From assembly GCF_001625215.2 (NCBI RefSeq), contig NC_030381.2, positions 48,631,214 to 48,695,213 of the forward strand: 64,000 bases of DNA, given 5' to 3'. Origin of the DNA: Daucus carota subsp. sativus. Taxonomy: Eukaryota; Streptophyta; Magnoliopsida; Apiales; Apiaceae. Below the pieces are notes generated by a model. The model was given only the letters and a program-made list of their open reading frames with translations, had not been told where the DNA came from and did no database searches. This document shows positions 36,359-48,502 of this stretch, one piece after another (the first letter of the stretch is position 1; each line of letters starts with the position of its first letter). Made by a program: the position numbers and the translations under genes.

Positions 36359-39300
36359 ATGGGGATACAAGGGCTTTTACCCCTGTTGAAATCAATAATG
36401 GTGCCTATACATATCAAAGATTTAGAGGGCTGTTCTGTTGCTGTTGACACGTATTCTTGGCTTCACAAAGGGGCGCTTTCGTGCAGTAAAGAGCTTTGTA
36501 CAGGCCAGCCCACTACAAAGTACTCTTTTTTATCTCTCACATTTGTATTTTTACTTCATATCGAAATGTGCCCAGATGGTTGTATGTTTCAAATTTTGTG
36601 ATTGAAGATGTTTTGTGCTGGTATTAGGCTTAGGAATGATGGGTTTGGCTTGTTTTAGTCGTTGATGCTTTGATTTCGTCAGTTCTTGATTAGGGTTTTA
36701 AAGGGTGTTACTTGTTTCGAAATGTTCAAAAAATCCCTGTTAAACTGCATTTTCGTGATTGCGGACTGTACTAGTGTTGATATAATTTCAAAAGAAAGAA
36801 TGAGGTAGTGAAAAGGCTTTTTTTTTTTTTTTGTTCAATTACTTCTGGATCTTTATTCAGGGCACAGAGAATAAGAGAAAGATCGAGGAGTAACAGATGC
36901 ATATATTCTCCTAGTGCTTGGCTTTATAGTTAGATCCTCACCTGCCATTCCTCCCTATATTTCAAATAAATTAACCATCAAAGAAAAGTTTTCACTTTTG
37001 GCTCAACAGTTTGTAATGCTAATAATGAGTTCCTTTTAAACTTCATTTTCTCAAGAATTGTTAGCATTGTTCTGGTGTTTAATTGAGCTTGGGTTTAAGA
37101 ATAATAGTTTTGCATTCCTGACAAATATTGATTTAAATGGAATGTAATTGTGGTTTTGAATTCTGTTTGAAATCACAGGCATATTGCCTATTGTATGCAT
37201 AGAGTGAATATGTTGCGGCATCATGGTATTAAACCAATTCTTGTCTTTGACGGAGGTCATCTACCAATGAAGGGTGAGCAAGAGAACAAGCGAGCAAGGT
37301 ATCCAAAATTCGCTTGTTATATATGATTTAATCTGCTTTGAGTTTATGTATATTTTTGTGGTTTCTTGTTCAGTAAAGACAAGTGCTAGTTTGGATCATA
37401 CACACCTAATCTCATTTTGCATCGGATAAGGTGGTAGTTTGCTACGTTGTACATTTAGAAATCAGTTTAAGAGTGTTGGCATTGAATGCAGATGGTAGTA
37501 ATAAGTCTAATTGTCATGAAAGGAAGCCCGGATGGTCAAATAATTTGCTGCCACATGGGGTTCTTTTGTTCCTCAACATCATATGATTGCATGTGTTGGT
37601 CCAAACATTCTCTGATAAAGAGAGTTTAAGACTATGAGATACTTTGTGTACCTATAGAAATTTGCACCCTCTATCTCCATTATTGAACTGCATGCGATCT
37701 GTCATTACTAGTTATAGCTGTCTTCGTCCTTGGCTTGCCTGAGTTTTCTGTATGTAAACATGCATGTTTGAGAAACTTTTGTAATGTGGTATGATCAATT
37801 CTTTAGAATTAGGGTGAAGGTTAATTTGAAGCTCTAGTTGAGTTAGGTTTTACATCTTCTGTCATTATTTTAAGTTATGATCGTTGGTTAGTTTTATTTA
37901 TAGTAGATGTGAAAAGTTTCTTTCAGTGATGTTATGTGATTATTCATAGCTAATATATACTATTAGAAGAAATATAACTAGTTTTTCTGAACACAGGTCG
38001 AGAAAAGAAAATTTTGAACGGGCACTTGAGCATGAATCAGGTGGTAATCGATCTGCTGCTTACGAGTGCTATTCAAAAGCTGTTGATATTACACCCTCTA
38101 TTGCATATGATCTGATTCAGGTATTGTATGAGTTTTCTGGTTAAAATTATGTTTCACTGTTCTAAGCATAATGTTATGTTAAGTTTATACTGTAAGAATT
38201 ATAGAGGCTCATCACAAATTAAATTCTTTTATATTGAATTCTGTTTGGTCCTACTGATATGTGGCTATTCAAACATCTTGCTTGGAAGGTATTAAAACAG
38301 GAGAATGTTGCTTATGTTGTGGCTCCTTATGAGGCAGATGCCCAAATGACCTTCTTGGCTGTGAACAAACTGGTTGATGCAGTCATAACTGAGGACTCAG
38401 ACTTGATACCATTCGGTTGTCCAAGAGTATGTTTTTATGGGCTATGTAATTTATTTGGTGACACCCTCAAGCATCTCCTTTGATATTTAAACTTGTGGCT
38501 GTTATACACATCCTTAGCAAAACTTTTCGGTACTTTATATTATATGTGAAAAAAATCTTATTATCTCGTAATCCAGATCATCTACAAGATGGACAAGTTT
38601 GGGCAAGGTGTTGAGTTTCATTCTTCTCTTCTACAACAAAACAAGGATCTAAATCTAACAGGTTTCACCAAGCAGATGTTTCTAGAGATGTGCATTTTGA
38701 GCGGTTGTGACTATTTGCAGTCTTTGCCTGGAATGGGCCTGAAAAAGGCCCATGGTCTTGTTAAGAAATTCAAAAGCTATGACAAGGTAAGTGTTATTGA
38801 TAAATCTCCTGATAGTACATTAATAAATCACCTGACAGTACATTCATTTACAAGTTGCATAAAAAACAACTAATCTGATGGTGATAGTGGCATTTTGTTT
38901 AATTTGTCCTTCCTGGGCACCATCATCACCTCCCTAGTTCAGCCATGATTTCCTAATGTTGTTTGTTATGTCTTATAATGTTCTATGTAGCCTGAATGAT
39001 TCTATATATGTTATGAAATCCAGGTTATTAAGCACTTGAAGTATAGTAATATTGCAGTTCCTCCTCTGTACGAAGAATTTTTCAGAAAAGCACTACTAAC
39101 ATTCCAACATCAAAGAGTTTATGACCCAATCAAAGCAGATATCGTACATTTATCTGACATTTCTTACAATGATGGGGAAGATATAGATTTCTTAGGCCCA
39201 TATCCTTAAGTACATCTATATTGTAAGCCTAATTCTTACAACACACACACACACACACACACATATTTACTAAATTAAAATAAATGAAGCCTTATTCTTA

Positions 39301-42300
39301 TATTAGATATGTCTTTATAGCCCATTCGGATATATATAAAATTTTATGATGATAATTATAGTACTCTTTAAATCCTGGCTTCCTCAACTCGGTGCACATC
39401 GATATCCCAGCATATAGCTAAGGGCATTGCAACAGGCGAACTTGATCCCTTTACTAAATTGCCATTTCAGGTACTACAACTCTCCCATTATCACTATTTA
39501 TTTCAGTTTTTAAGTTATGTCCTAATACATTTGCTTCTCTGTCTTTAAAATAAAAAAGAATGAGATCTACTTACTGTTAAATGCTTTAAACACACATTAT
39601 ACACAAAATAATTGAGTTCTACATCAAATAAGATGCACAATGTATAATGGGACGGAGGGAGTGGTGTGAGAGTCAAAATATGATCAATAAATGTAAGTTG
39701 GCTGTTGCTTAATCGATTTTTATATGCGAATCACATCTTTTCCTGTGATTAATTGTTCATATTTCCAAATCTCTGATTAAGATGTGTCACAATTCTCTAT
39801 ATGAGGATGGAACCACTGTTATCCTATCATTCATTTCGAATACTTACTTTCTCATATGTCACTGATATTATATGAATTCACTACCAACATTATCACATGA
39901 TGTTATTTTTAGTTAAAGCTTGTCCAGGTAATATATTTCTTAGCTGAAGCATTGTTAAGTTAATACTTAATATCATCTGTTTTTTGGTGGATATCACTCC
40001 TCTTTTTGTCTTATGAGACTTGCTTTTTTCGTAAAATCTGCATGTGCTTTGGTTTTTATTATGTACTCTCTTTTATACGACTAATATTTTTTTTCCCTTC
40101 TCTGGAAGCAGGGTAAGTGTGTTACAACTGTGTCAGTGCTTGATGGAACTGGTCAACCTTACAATACAAAGCCTGAAGGGGAAAGGAAAAAGATCGATTT
40201 GCCCGTGCAGAAAAATCTTCTGACCAACTACTTTTGTATCCACTTGGTCCATCTTCTGTTATATTTCTGCATGTTTTGTGTTCTGATGACTTTATATGCA
40301 TTTGGGAAAATTGGCAAATAATGATTAGCATCCCCTTCATTCCTGAATAAGTGTTACTCTGACTTTGTGATGTATGTTCAGGTGTAAAATACTTATTATT
40401 AATATAAGTTTTCAGGTTTTATATCAAATAATATAAAGTTACAAATACATTATTGATTTAAGAATTTAAATTTACCATTAATTATAAATATGTATTTCAC
40501 ACTCAAAATATGTGCCAAAGTTGAAGGGATGCTTAGTTTGAAACAGAGGGAATAAGTAAACATCATTTAATTTATTTAGTAGTTCAGTTTTTTTATCAAC
40601 ATAGGCATTGTGGGGTTGATTTGTAACCTGGAATGGAATAAAATTCTGGAAATCCAAATATTTACTCGAAGCAAGTCAGACAAAGTTAAAAATGTCAAGC
40701 TAACTTTATACATGTACGTCATTTGCAATGGGTCTACTTTATTAAACATAAGTAACCACTGTTGGAGTTTTTTCTTTATTTTTGTGATTAACCTGATCTA
40801 TATTTTTGATGTCCTTTGTTGAGTTTTCACTATTAGTGCAACTGTCTTGCTTTTTTATACATCTTTTAGTGCGAACTGTTTTGGTTTTTCTTTAAACTGT
40901 GAACTGTGAAGTGATGGAATGCATTTGATGTGGATTTTCTAAATTCTGTGAAGGGTTTTAAATTTGTTTCTTAAGTTCCCTTAACATTATAGGTTTTGCA
41001 TCTCTTGAAGCAAAGAGAAAATTTCGGGTCCCTCGAGTAACATCTAATAATCCTGAGATGAGTATTAAAGTTAACACTAGCGAAGATAATAATGAGACTG
41101 CTCTTTCTTATAACATGGATTGCTCACGTCCAGCCCTGGCATACTCTGGGGAACTGGAGAATAGTGACCCAACAAAAGATTCTGTAAGTTATCTATACAA
41201 AAAGGTCTCCTTTCTAAACGTATGTTAGGCAGTACCTATGGCAATATATTGTAATGTGATTAGTTTCTTTGTACATTTTGGAATAATGATATTGTTTAAT
41301 AGGTGTTGAATGACGTGGCTCCAAATTCATCCTTATCTTCGGAATTGGCTCATGGTGAGATCATTTTCCTCAAGTGTCTTAATGATTCTTTTTGTAGTGT
41401 TCCTTATTCTTTTAATGTTTTATAAAAGGAACAAATGGCAAAGAGGTAGACTTGGGAAGTCCGCAAAGCCCTTTTCTTGATCAACCTAGGCACTCCTCTA
41501 TATATCCCTGCATGGTGGTTAATAAGGAGCAGCAACAACACATGGAATCAGATACAGTTATGGGCAAAACTAGAATTGAGCAAAAGAAGGTGATTGTTAG
41601 AAGCTCTTACTTCCAGAAGAAGAGTGCCAAGGGTAATGGTCTAGAAAACAAGGATGGCGAGCTCTTATTAAAGGACAGTTATTCTGCTGCTAGGTCTGTG
41701 AGTTCTATACACAAATATGAATATAAGTCTACCTTTGACAGAACTGAGAATGAACCAATATTCGAGCAAGGACACATGAAATCAGATACAGTTATGAACA
41801 AAATGAGAGTTGAGCCAAAGAATGTGATTGTTAGAAGCTCTTACTTCCAGAAAAATAGTGCAAAAGGGAATGGTCTAGAAAACAAGAGCGGAGAGATGTT
41901 TGTCAAGGACAGTAACCACACTGCTAGGTCAGTAAGTACCATACAAGAATGTCAATTTAAGTCTGCCTTAGACAGAAGTGAGGGTGAAACAACACTTGAG
42001 GATAGAGATACTATTCTTCAGAGCCCTATCAAATCAGTGATAACAGCTGATCGAGAAAATACAAATGAGACAATGTTAATTGATGTTGCTGCCTCTGATT
42101 CACAAGCTACTGCTACTCCAGTGCATGAGTTTAAGTCTGCTAAAGATGCAGCTCTGTGTAAAACAGGAGCAGAAAGTAGAAAGGTGGTAGTGAGGAGTTC
42201 CTATTTTAAGCATAAGGCAGAAAAGGAAAATGATACTATTCATGATGCAGGCAATAAGCACTACACAGGCACAAATAGTAAACGAAAACTTGATGACAAT

Positions 42301-43673
42301 GTTCAAATAGTAAGTCTTTATTTTAAATGAGCATATTGCCTGATTTTCTGGGTTATTTTTGTAATAACTTTTCTGATTTTAAAGTCTAATGCTACTTATT
42401 TGTTTATTTATTGATATCATTATCTATTTCAGGATATAACGACTCGTAAATGTTTGCGGGCAAATGAATCTTCTCCCATCCAAAGTATGTATCAACCTCC
42501 CCTGTTAGATATTGAAATGTATATCTAAGTTGAAAAGCATTGTCTGTCAAAGTTTAGTTTGATATGCCTACTTATTTAACTCAAACAGCTCTAGTTACCG
42601 GAAGGCCTCAGGCACAGATTTCTCCTAAAAATGGCCTTTGTATTCATCCCTAGGATACTTTTTATACCTAATCTCTGTATGCAACTCCAAAAAGCCCAAG
42701 ACTATTATGTATATGTAATTTTTTTTTGTAACTATTGTATTTTAAATTGCATTTAGCTGGAAAAATATATAACCAAATACAGTAATATTATTTCAAGTCA
42801 TTTGCATGCAAGAAGTGTGATACCACTATACCAGTTTACAAGTTTAATAAGATACACTAAAATTTAGGTACATGCACCTTGGATCCAGAGGATTCAATGG
42901 AGACCAAGAATGAACAAGATAAGTTTGGATGTAACATTTCCCATATAGATAGGTATTCTGATATAGCGGGGAAATCTGTAGACAAATTTGCCGCGCTCAT
43001 ATCATCCTTCAGATACACAGCAGGTTCTCGTCCAAGTGGTCTCCGTGCTCCTCTAAAAGATGTCCGAAACACCTGTACTAACAGGTACATTCATTTTCCT
43101 TGATGCCTGCAATTTATGTTGCATATGCTCTGTAATTATCTTTCCCTTTATGTTTTCCCAGTGGGATGAATGATGCTGCAGATCTGAACAAATTCGCCTA
43201 TGTACCTACTAAGAGGAAAGAACTGTCAGCATCTCCTCATTCTCCGGTAAAAGATGTCCCGAACACCTGCACTAAACGGTAAATGAAATTTTCCTTGATG
43301 CCTGCCATCTAGGTTAAAGAAGCTCTCCAACCACATATCTCATCATCTTTCTCTTTTATGTTTTCCCAGTGGGTTGAGTGATGCTGCAGATTTGAGCAAA
43401 TTTGCCTATGTACCTACCAAGAGGAAGACATTGTCAGCACCTCCTCGTTCTCCTCTAAAAGATGCCCGGAACACCTGTACTAATATGTAAACATCATTAT
43501 CCTTGATGCCTGCCATTAAAGTTACACATGCTCTGCAACAATATATTATTTGTATTCTTATCTTTTTACTTATGTTTTTCCGCAGTAAAACGAAGGATGT
43601 TGCAGATTTGAGCAAATTTGCCTATGTACCTACAAAGAGGCTGACTTTGTCAGCATCTCGTAGTCGTAGATAA
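36359..43673 (+). CDS. EXO1: Exonuclease 1 (EXO1), Rad2/XPG family, 946 aa
   Basis: 5'-3' exonuclease and flap nuclease of mismatch repair, end resection and recombination. Sixteen exons: 36359-36519, 37179-37298, 37997-38120, 38289-38426, 38577-38786, 39024-39199, 39398-39470, 40112-40235, 40993-41183, 41303-41354, 41429-42309, 42433-42484, 42868-43084, 43162-43278, 43370-43486 and 43586-43673, total 2841 nt in frame. The N-terminal nuclease starts [12 protein letters not shown]. Metal-binding acids are in place: D30, D78, E150, D152, D171, D173 and D226 (human EXO1 has D225). The helix-hairpin-helix segment reads [15 protein letters not shown]. Intron 6 (39200-39397) appears to be a U12-type AT-AC intron; without it the frame stops at 39207. 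The C-terminal half is longer than I recall for Arabidopsis EXO1 and contains repeats (see findings). The nuclease part is secure; exons 9-16 are supported by phase and conserved segments such as [14 protein letters not shown] and [12 protein letters not shown]. Confidence 0.93.
39200..39397 (+). other. Probable U12-type AT-AC intron in EXO1
   Basis: The 5' end is ATATCCTTAA, matching the U12 consensus (A/G)TATCCTT. Near the 3' end TTCCTCAAC (39380-39388) matches the U12 branch site TTCCTTAAC, with the branch A about 10 nt from the terminal AC (39396-39397). Joining 39199 to 39398 gives [20 protein letters not shown] in frame, which fits the EXO1 family. A (CA)n tract at 39239-39262 lies within the intron. 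Confidence 0.82.
39537..39662. mobile_element. Truncated Stowaway-like end in an EXO1 intron
   Basis: AATGGGACGGAGGGAG at about 39647-39662 is a Stowaway right end. A matching left end is not recognisable upstream. It lies in intron 7. Confidence 0.4.
40331..40552. mobile_element. Degenerate Stowaway-like MITE in EXO1 intron 8
   Basis: Left CCCCTTCATTCCTGAATAAG and right GATGCTTAGTTTGAAACAGA... GGGAA before TA form an imperfect inverted pair, giving an old insertion of about 220 bp within the intron. Confidence 0.5.
43040..43673 (+). repeat. Tandem duplication of EXO1 3' exons, about 200-bp unit
   Basis: Exon tail, intron and next exon head repeat in tandem: CTAAAAGATG(T/C)CC at about 43053, GTAAAAGATGTCC at about 43246 and CTAAAAGATGCCC at about 43454, each followed by an intron with CTTGATGCCTGC and an exon with GATTTGAGCAAATTTGCCTA or its variants. 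Exons 14 and 15 are both exactly 117 nt and phase 2; exon 16 is a shortened third copy ending in the stop. Confidence 0.85.
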
Positions 43674-46600
43674 TATCCTATCATATGTCCATACCTCGGT
43701 ACTGGATGTAGTGCCATTTTAGAGCTGCTGGCAAGTCATCATTCTGTCAATTATTGAGTTCATTTTAGCAAAATTTATGAATGTTTGTTGTTGAAATACT
43801 TTATGTATCTGTTTGTGTTAAGTTATACATTAACCCTTTTTTTCCATAAAGAGGTTAAACATTATTCTTACATTCAGCTCTTCTCTATTTGTTAATCTTA
43901 GGACAATTTCCTCTCATCCAGTTCTCGACTCTAATTGTGCTTTCTTCTATATGCTCTAGGTCGTCGGCTGCAATCACCTCATACATGTCCGTGTGGTGTT
44001 CGAAGTCATTGATCAGGAGGATCTGTCACAGCTTTGTCAACTCAGTTGTATCATTAGTACTCAGGAGAATTTCTGAACTCACAACTACATTTATCAGTGT
44101 ACATTATGTGTTACTACACAATTTTTAACTTTATTCAAATCTTGCATTGAACATATAAAATGTTGCCGTGCAAACAATAAAACAGGATAAGGTTGGTAAC
44201 CTAACAATTCTGAACTTTAGCTAAAGTTAAACTATTGATCTGTGTTTAAGTTGATAATCAATTCATTTATATAGAAAATTTGTGTCAAAATCAGAGACCA
44301 AACCCGAAAGTTATTTTAGAACTTGCTACTTAGTACTGATCCAATTGTAAGAAGTAGCTCCTGAGGAGTGTAATTGTTACTAACACGTAATTATCTCTTA
44401 AACACACTCTAGACTTGGCTTTCTAGCTTTTCAATGTTGCTGTTGTAAGTCGCAAGTATGTGAATACATCGCAAACAAAATTTTGTTGTCTGCATTAATT
44501 TACGCTCAGATATTAACTGGATCCGGTTAAGTTATAACTGATACTATACTAGTGAATTCAGATAGTATATTTCTCTAATTTAAATATAATATATGTAATT
44601 TTCTTTTATTCTATATAAGTAAGTTAATTTTTATTATATACATGCAATATATTCTAATAGGTCTCGGGTATACAAATTAAATATAAATCAATGTAATTAA
44701 TTTGTCTTTGAACAATATATATAATTAAGAAAAAAGGGAGCTAATAAGGGATGGAAGAGTATATTTTATGGATCAACTTGGACATTTATAACTATTAAAA
44801 GACTTTGATGGTCTAGTTTAGATAAAAGCTGATTCATCAACTAAAAAACATTACAGACCAAGACCAGCGTAAGATGATAATGGATTCCTTAACATTTTAA
44901 ATTCTTGACTCAACTAACAGAATATAACTATGTATTTTGATTAAATATTCTTGGTCAAAAGAGTTAAAATAATTAGATGACTTGTATGTGCCCTAACAAC
45001 CACCCAATCTTTCTTTTGGAGCTTAAAGGAATCTATACGTAATAGTTTGAGACGGAGAGATAATTAAATCGGTTAATACTTGTAAGTTAGGTGTTTGCGA
45101 TGTATGTTACACGCATGTATTCGTCAACTGTTATCACCTTGCACCAAAGCATTGGTGCTGGTTAAATATTTATTTATTTTCTTAAAGAGTTGAACGGTGG
45201 ACGGGATGAATCCAAAAATTTTCTTAAATTAAAAATTAGATATATCTTTTCAAATATAAATAATACAGTGATTAATTTAAGATAAATTACATCAAAAATT
45301 CTGGATAAATCATAAGAACGGTCATATAAAATATAACTCCTATGATATTTGATACACTGTTAATTACAATAACAGAATACAAATTATATCGAATTCATTG
45401 CTCCTGTGATATTTTATACATTATTAATCACAATAACAGAATATAAATTCTATCGACTTCACGATCAATATATTACTGTTAGTCTCTCACTATACCATGA
45501 AGCAAAATATATATAGGATGTGACACTGAAATTAAGAAGAAGAAAAATATAATTTAGTAGACAAAATAAGAAAAAGGACACAAACTAATATTAATATATA
45601 AAATGAGTGTAGTTAAAGAAAATATTATATGTAGTCAAACTTTTACAAGTTAAGAAAAGAAATTACATAAAATGAAGAGAAAAAATATACTTGTATTTAT
45701 CACTTGCTCTCCGCCTGTGTAGTTTGTTCGGAGAAAATCAAAATCAGGCCGGATAGACTTATGTTTGAAAAGAATGATATCAAAGTGACCGGGCAAATGT
45801 ATAATACCACATCTCACAGAAACAAACATAACCGAAGACCAGAGTTAATTTTACTAGTTAATCAATCCGCAACTCATTTCTGATCATGGACGTCATTCTC
45901 AAACACAAGAAGTATTTAGTCATTGACACGTGTAGCTAACGTTATCAGATGTTACACGTGGCTTTGCTGTATTTACTTAATTATTATAACTAGGTCACGA
46001 AATCACTTTTTCTAAAGTACATACTACTAATCAGTTAGGTACATGGACAATCTTGATTAGTAACAAATAAAATTGTATAATTTTAATTAAACGAAGCATA
46101 CATCCGCTTATTTGCATATATCTATATACTTTTTGTTGATCAAATTATTCACGAATGATCAAAATTTTAAATCGTATTAACAATAATAATAATCAAAAAT
46201 GGGAATTATGATTTAAAAAATATATCAAAATTAAAGATACCAATGTGTAAATCAAAATAATAAAAATTAGTAAAATATATAATCTGGTTAACTAATTCGA
46301 ATCTATTAATCGTCAAATCAAATTTCTCAGAATAAATACTTCCATTATAAAAATTTATACTTTATAAAAATTTCACATTTCAGTGGGGTCGACCGGAAGT
46401 TTGCCATACGATATTATTCTTCTTGCTGCGCCGGAGTACTTCCCTCGCAGTTTAATGCGAGCATTTTCCCATATTAATGTCAGTTTTATTTAGTGAGATA
46501 AATAGAACGAATATAATTAAAACTATGTATCGCCCTTGAAATTTATTTAATTTACTTTGTATTTGTAAAGAGACACATGCTAAAACAAAAATATTTTTTA

Positions 46601-47095
46601 CTCATTTTTAATTGCGCATGTCATCTGGATCATGATACAAGGAAGTGATTAGCAGTAAAGTCAAGATTCTCGGTCTAGTTGTCTGGATCTCAAATATGAA
46701 CTCACCACATCAGTGGACTAGCAGACTCATAATTTAATTCCACATATATGTACCCAACATAAACATGCCAGATTTTATTTAAAAAAGAAGCGATTACAGA
46801 TCAGTCTCCCACTAAATTAAGCGATCAATCTGTACATGATAATGAGTTTACTGTAACATAAACAGAATATTAACAACGAAAGTAATAAAGTATTGTCTAT
46901 TTCATATTTGTTGTGTAGAAAAAATAATGTCCGTCCATTGTCCCCGGCCTAGTATATACAAAAACAGTAGCACAATGTGAACGGGAACACATTACATCAG
47001 GCGCTAATCATATACAGACCCACCACCACCTGTTTCAATACGGTGCTTAATTAGACTGATTTTAATTAAGGGGTCGTTCATCTAAAATGTTATAC
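43674..47095. other. Intergenic between EXO1 and the S40 gene
   Basis: Begins with the EXO1 3' UTR. No gene or clear transposon seen; short ORFs such as 43889-44128 have no recognisable content. A pair of ACACGTG-type G-boxes is at 45926-45933 and 45954-45961. Confidence 0.4.
45926..45961. promoter_or_regulatory. Paired G-box / ABRE-like sites
   Basis: The palindrome ACACGTGT at 45926-45933 and ACACGTGG at 45954-45961 lie 28 bp apart. Such ACGTG cores bind bZIP and bHLH factors, and the second fits the abscisic-acid response element. No gene start is visible nearby, so function is unproven. Confidence 0.35.
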
Positions 47096-47385
47096 TATGT
47101 TTGGTCAGGATGAATGAAAATGAAAGTAACAAATGAAACTTGAATTATATTATAGATAAATATTTATAAATTCTATTTATTCTTTCATTGCAATTCTTAC
47201 CCAGATACTAGATATCACATCCCAATTTGAGAAAGAATACCCGATTCATATACTCATTTTGTTCTCAAATTTTATCATAACGATTTTCACTCACTCAATT
47301 TCTTTTCAAAACTTTCCTTCTACTTCTATTATTTTCATTTATATTTGCTCATCTCATTACATTCCCTAACCAAACACAACATTAA
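47096..47385. mobile_element. Probable TIR MITE, TGTTTGGT ends
   Basis: Left TGTTTGGTCAGGATGAATG and right CATTCCCTAACCAAACA are inverted matches. The interior is TTTTCATTT / ATGAAAATGAAAG-rich with no ORF. Confidence 0.5.
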
Positions 47386-47792
47386 GATACTAGAGAAAGT
47401 TTCATATAAATATGTTATATTTTAACATTTCATCTCATTTGAGAATTTTCTAAAAACTAAACACACTCTCAGCTAAATTCTGATACTATATTAAGAAACC
47501 GTTCATCTAAAATTTTAAAATATCAGAAAATTATATGAATATTATGTTATATTTTAAACATTTTCATATGCAACCGGGTTGTTATTGACTTATCACCACA
47601 TGAGAATTGAAGCTACATAGTACATACTGTACATGCTCATCTTCTTAAATATGATTCAGATTGCTACATCAAACACATAAGCAATGGCAGAATATTATAA
47701 ACATCAATAGTATTTTCAATACCTCTACTAAATATAATCAGATACAGCATATTACTCATGATATTCTTATGAATTTCATAATCACAGGATAC

Positions 47793-47844
<52 letters not shown>
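47793..47844. repeat. (AT)n microsatellite
   Basis: About 26 uninterrupted AT dinucleotides; likely length-variable. Confidence 0.95.
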
Positions 47845-47847
<3 letters not shown>

Positions 47848-47988
47848 CCTAATTCTAATGATACAATCTTGGAAGATAATAAAAAGATTATGCCAATTAA
47901 GACAAGAAAAAGAAAAGAATAATAGTATTATTAATCCCCTTGCAATAACAACACTAAAATTAATACTACTAACTATCTAGTCATAGCT

Positions 47989-48390
47989 TTACGATTCAAG
48001 AAAGCCAGTCATCCTTAGAATTGAATTCCGGACATAACTTAATTCCCTTCCCTTCAATGTTCTCCCACTCCCGGTGTTCACCGAGAACGCCATCTTCCCG
48101 TTCATCCGCCGCCCCAGTATCACGTGGGGCGGCGTTATACTCACATCTTCATCTTCCTCATAAAATTCTCCGTTCTCGTAGAACCACGGAGAATTTTTCC
48201 CCGGTGCAGAAGCATTTTCCGGTATGTTCACCGGCCGTGAATTCTTCTTCTTCTTGTTCCTCTTCGGCTTCTTGGAATTCACATGTTGGTGCCACATATC
48301 TCTAGCTCTTTGATCATATCGGTCTTCTCTATCATTTTCGCCAAAAATTATATCAGATTCTTGAAATTCTTGGAATTCTTGATCGGCCAT
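47989..48390 (-). CDS. S40-like senescence regulator (DUF584), 133 aa
   Basis: Intronless gene of the S40 / DUF584 family, small nuclear proteins linked to leaf senescence and stress. Key segments are SDIIFGENDRED near the N terminus, RPVNIPENA in the middle, DVSITPPHVILGRRM, and the conserved C-terminal block GRTLKGRELSYVRNSILRM then TGFLES. The basic run KKPKRNKKKKNSR is a likely nuclear signal. The start MADQEFQEF is chosen over upstream in-frame ATGs (the frame is open back to 48558) because the family begins close to the FGE motif and a TATA box lies between. Confidence 0.92.
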   Translation of the reverse strand: MADQEFQEFQESDIIFGENDREDRYDQRARDMWHQHVNSKKPKRNKKKKNSRPVNIPENASAPGKNSPWFYENGEFYEEDEDVSITPPHVILGRRMNGKMAFSVNTGSGRTLKGRELSYVRNSILRMTGFLES

Positions 48391-48496
48391 GCTGGCGAGA
48401 ATATAATAATAAAAAAAAATGTGATTACGGAAGAGTGTTATTGAGAGAGAGGAATGGAAGTAAGAATTGGAAGATGGTGGGGGAAATAGGGTTGAA

Positions 48497-48502
48497 TTTA
48501 TA
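48497..48502 (-). promoter_or_regulatory. TATA box of the S40-like gene
   Basis: TATAAA within CTACTATAAATTC on the minus strand, about 107 bp upstream of the chosen ATG. This predicts a 5' UTR of roughly 75-80 nt and supports the start at 48390. Confidence 0.6.

Noticed and set aside
38259-38483. ORF-only gene starting [14 protein letters not shown]
   Set aside because: It is EXO1 exon 4 read through both flanking introns; the real exon is 38289-38426.
39207-39209. EXO1 read as a pseudogene because of the stop after FLGPYP
   Set aside because: The stop lies inside an interval with strong U12 donor and branch signals, and removing it restores a conserved frame that continues for nine more exons.
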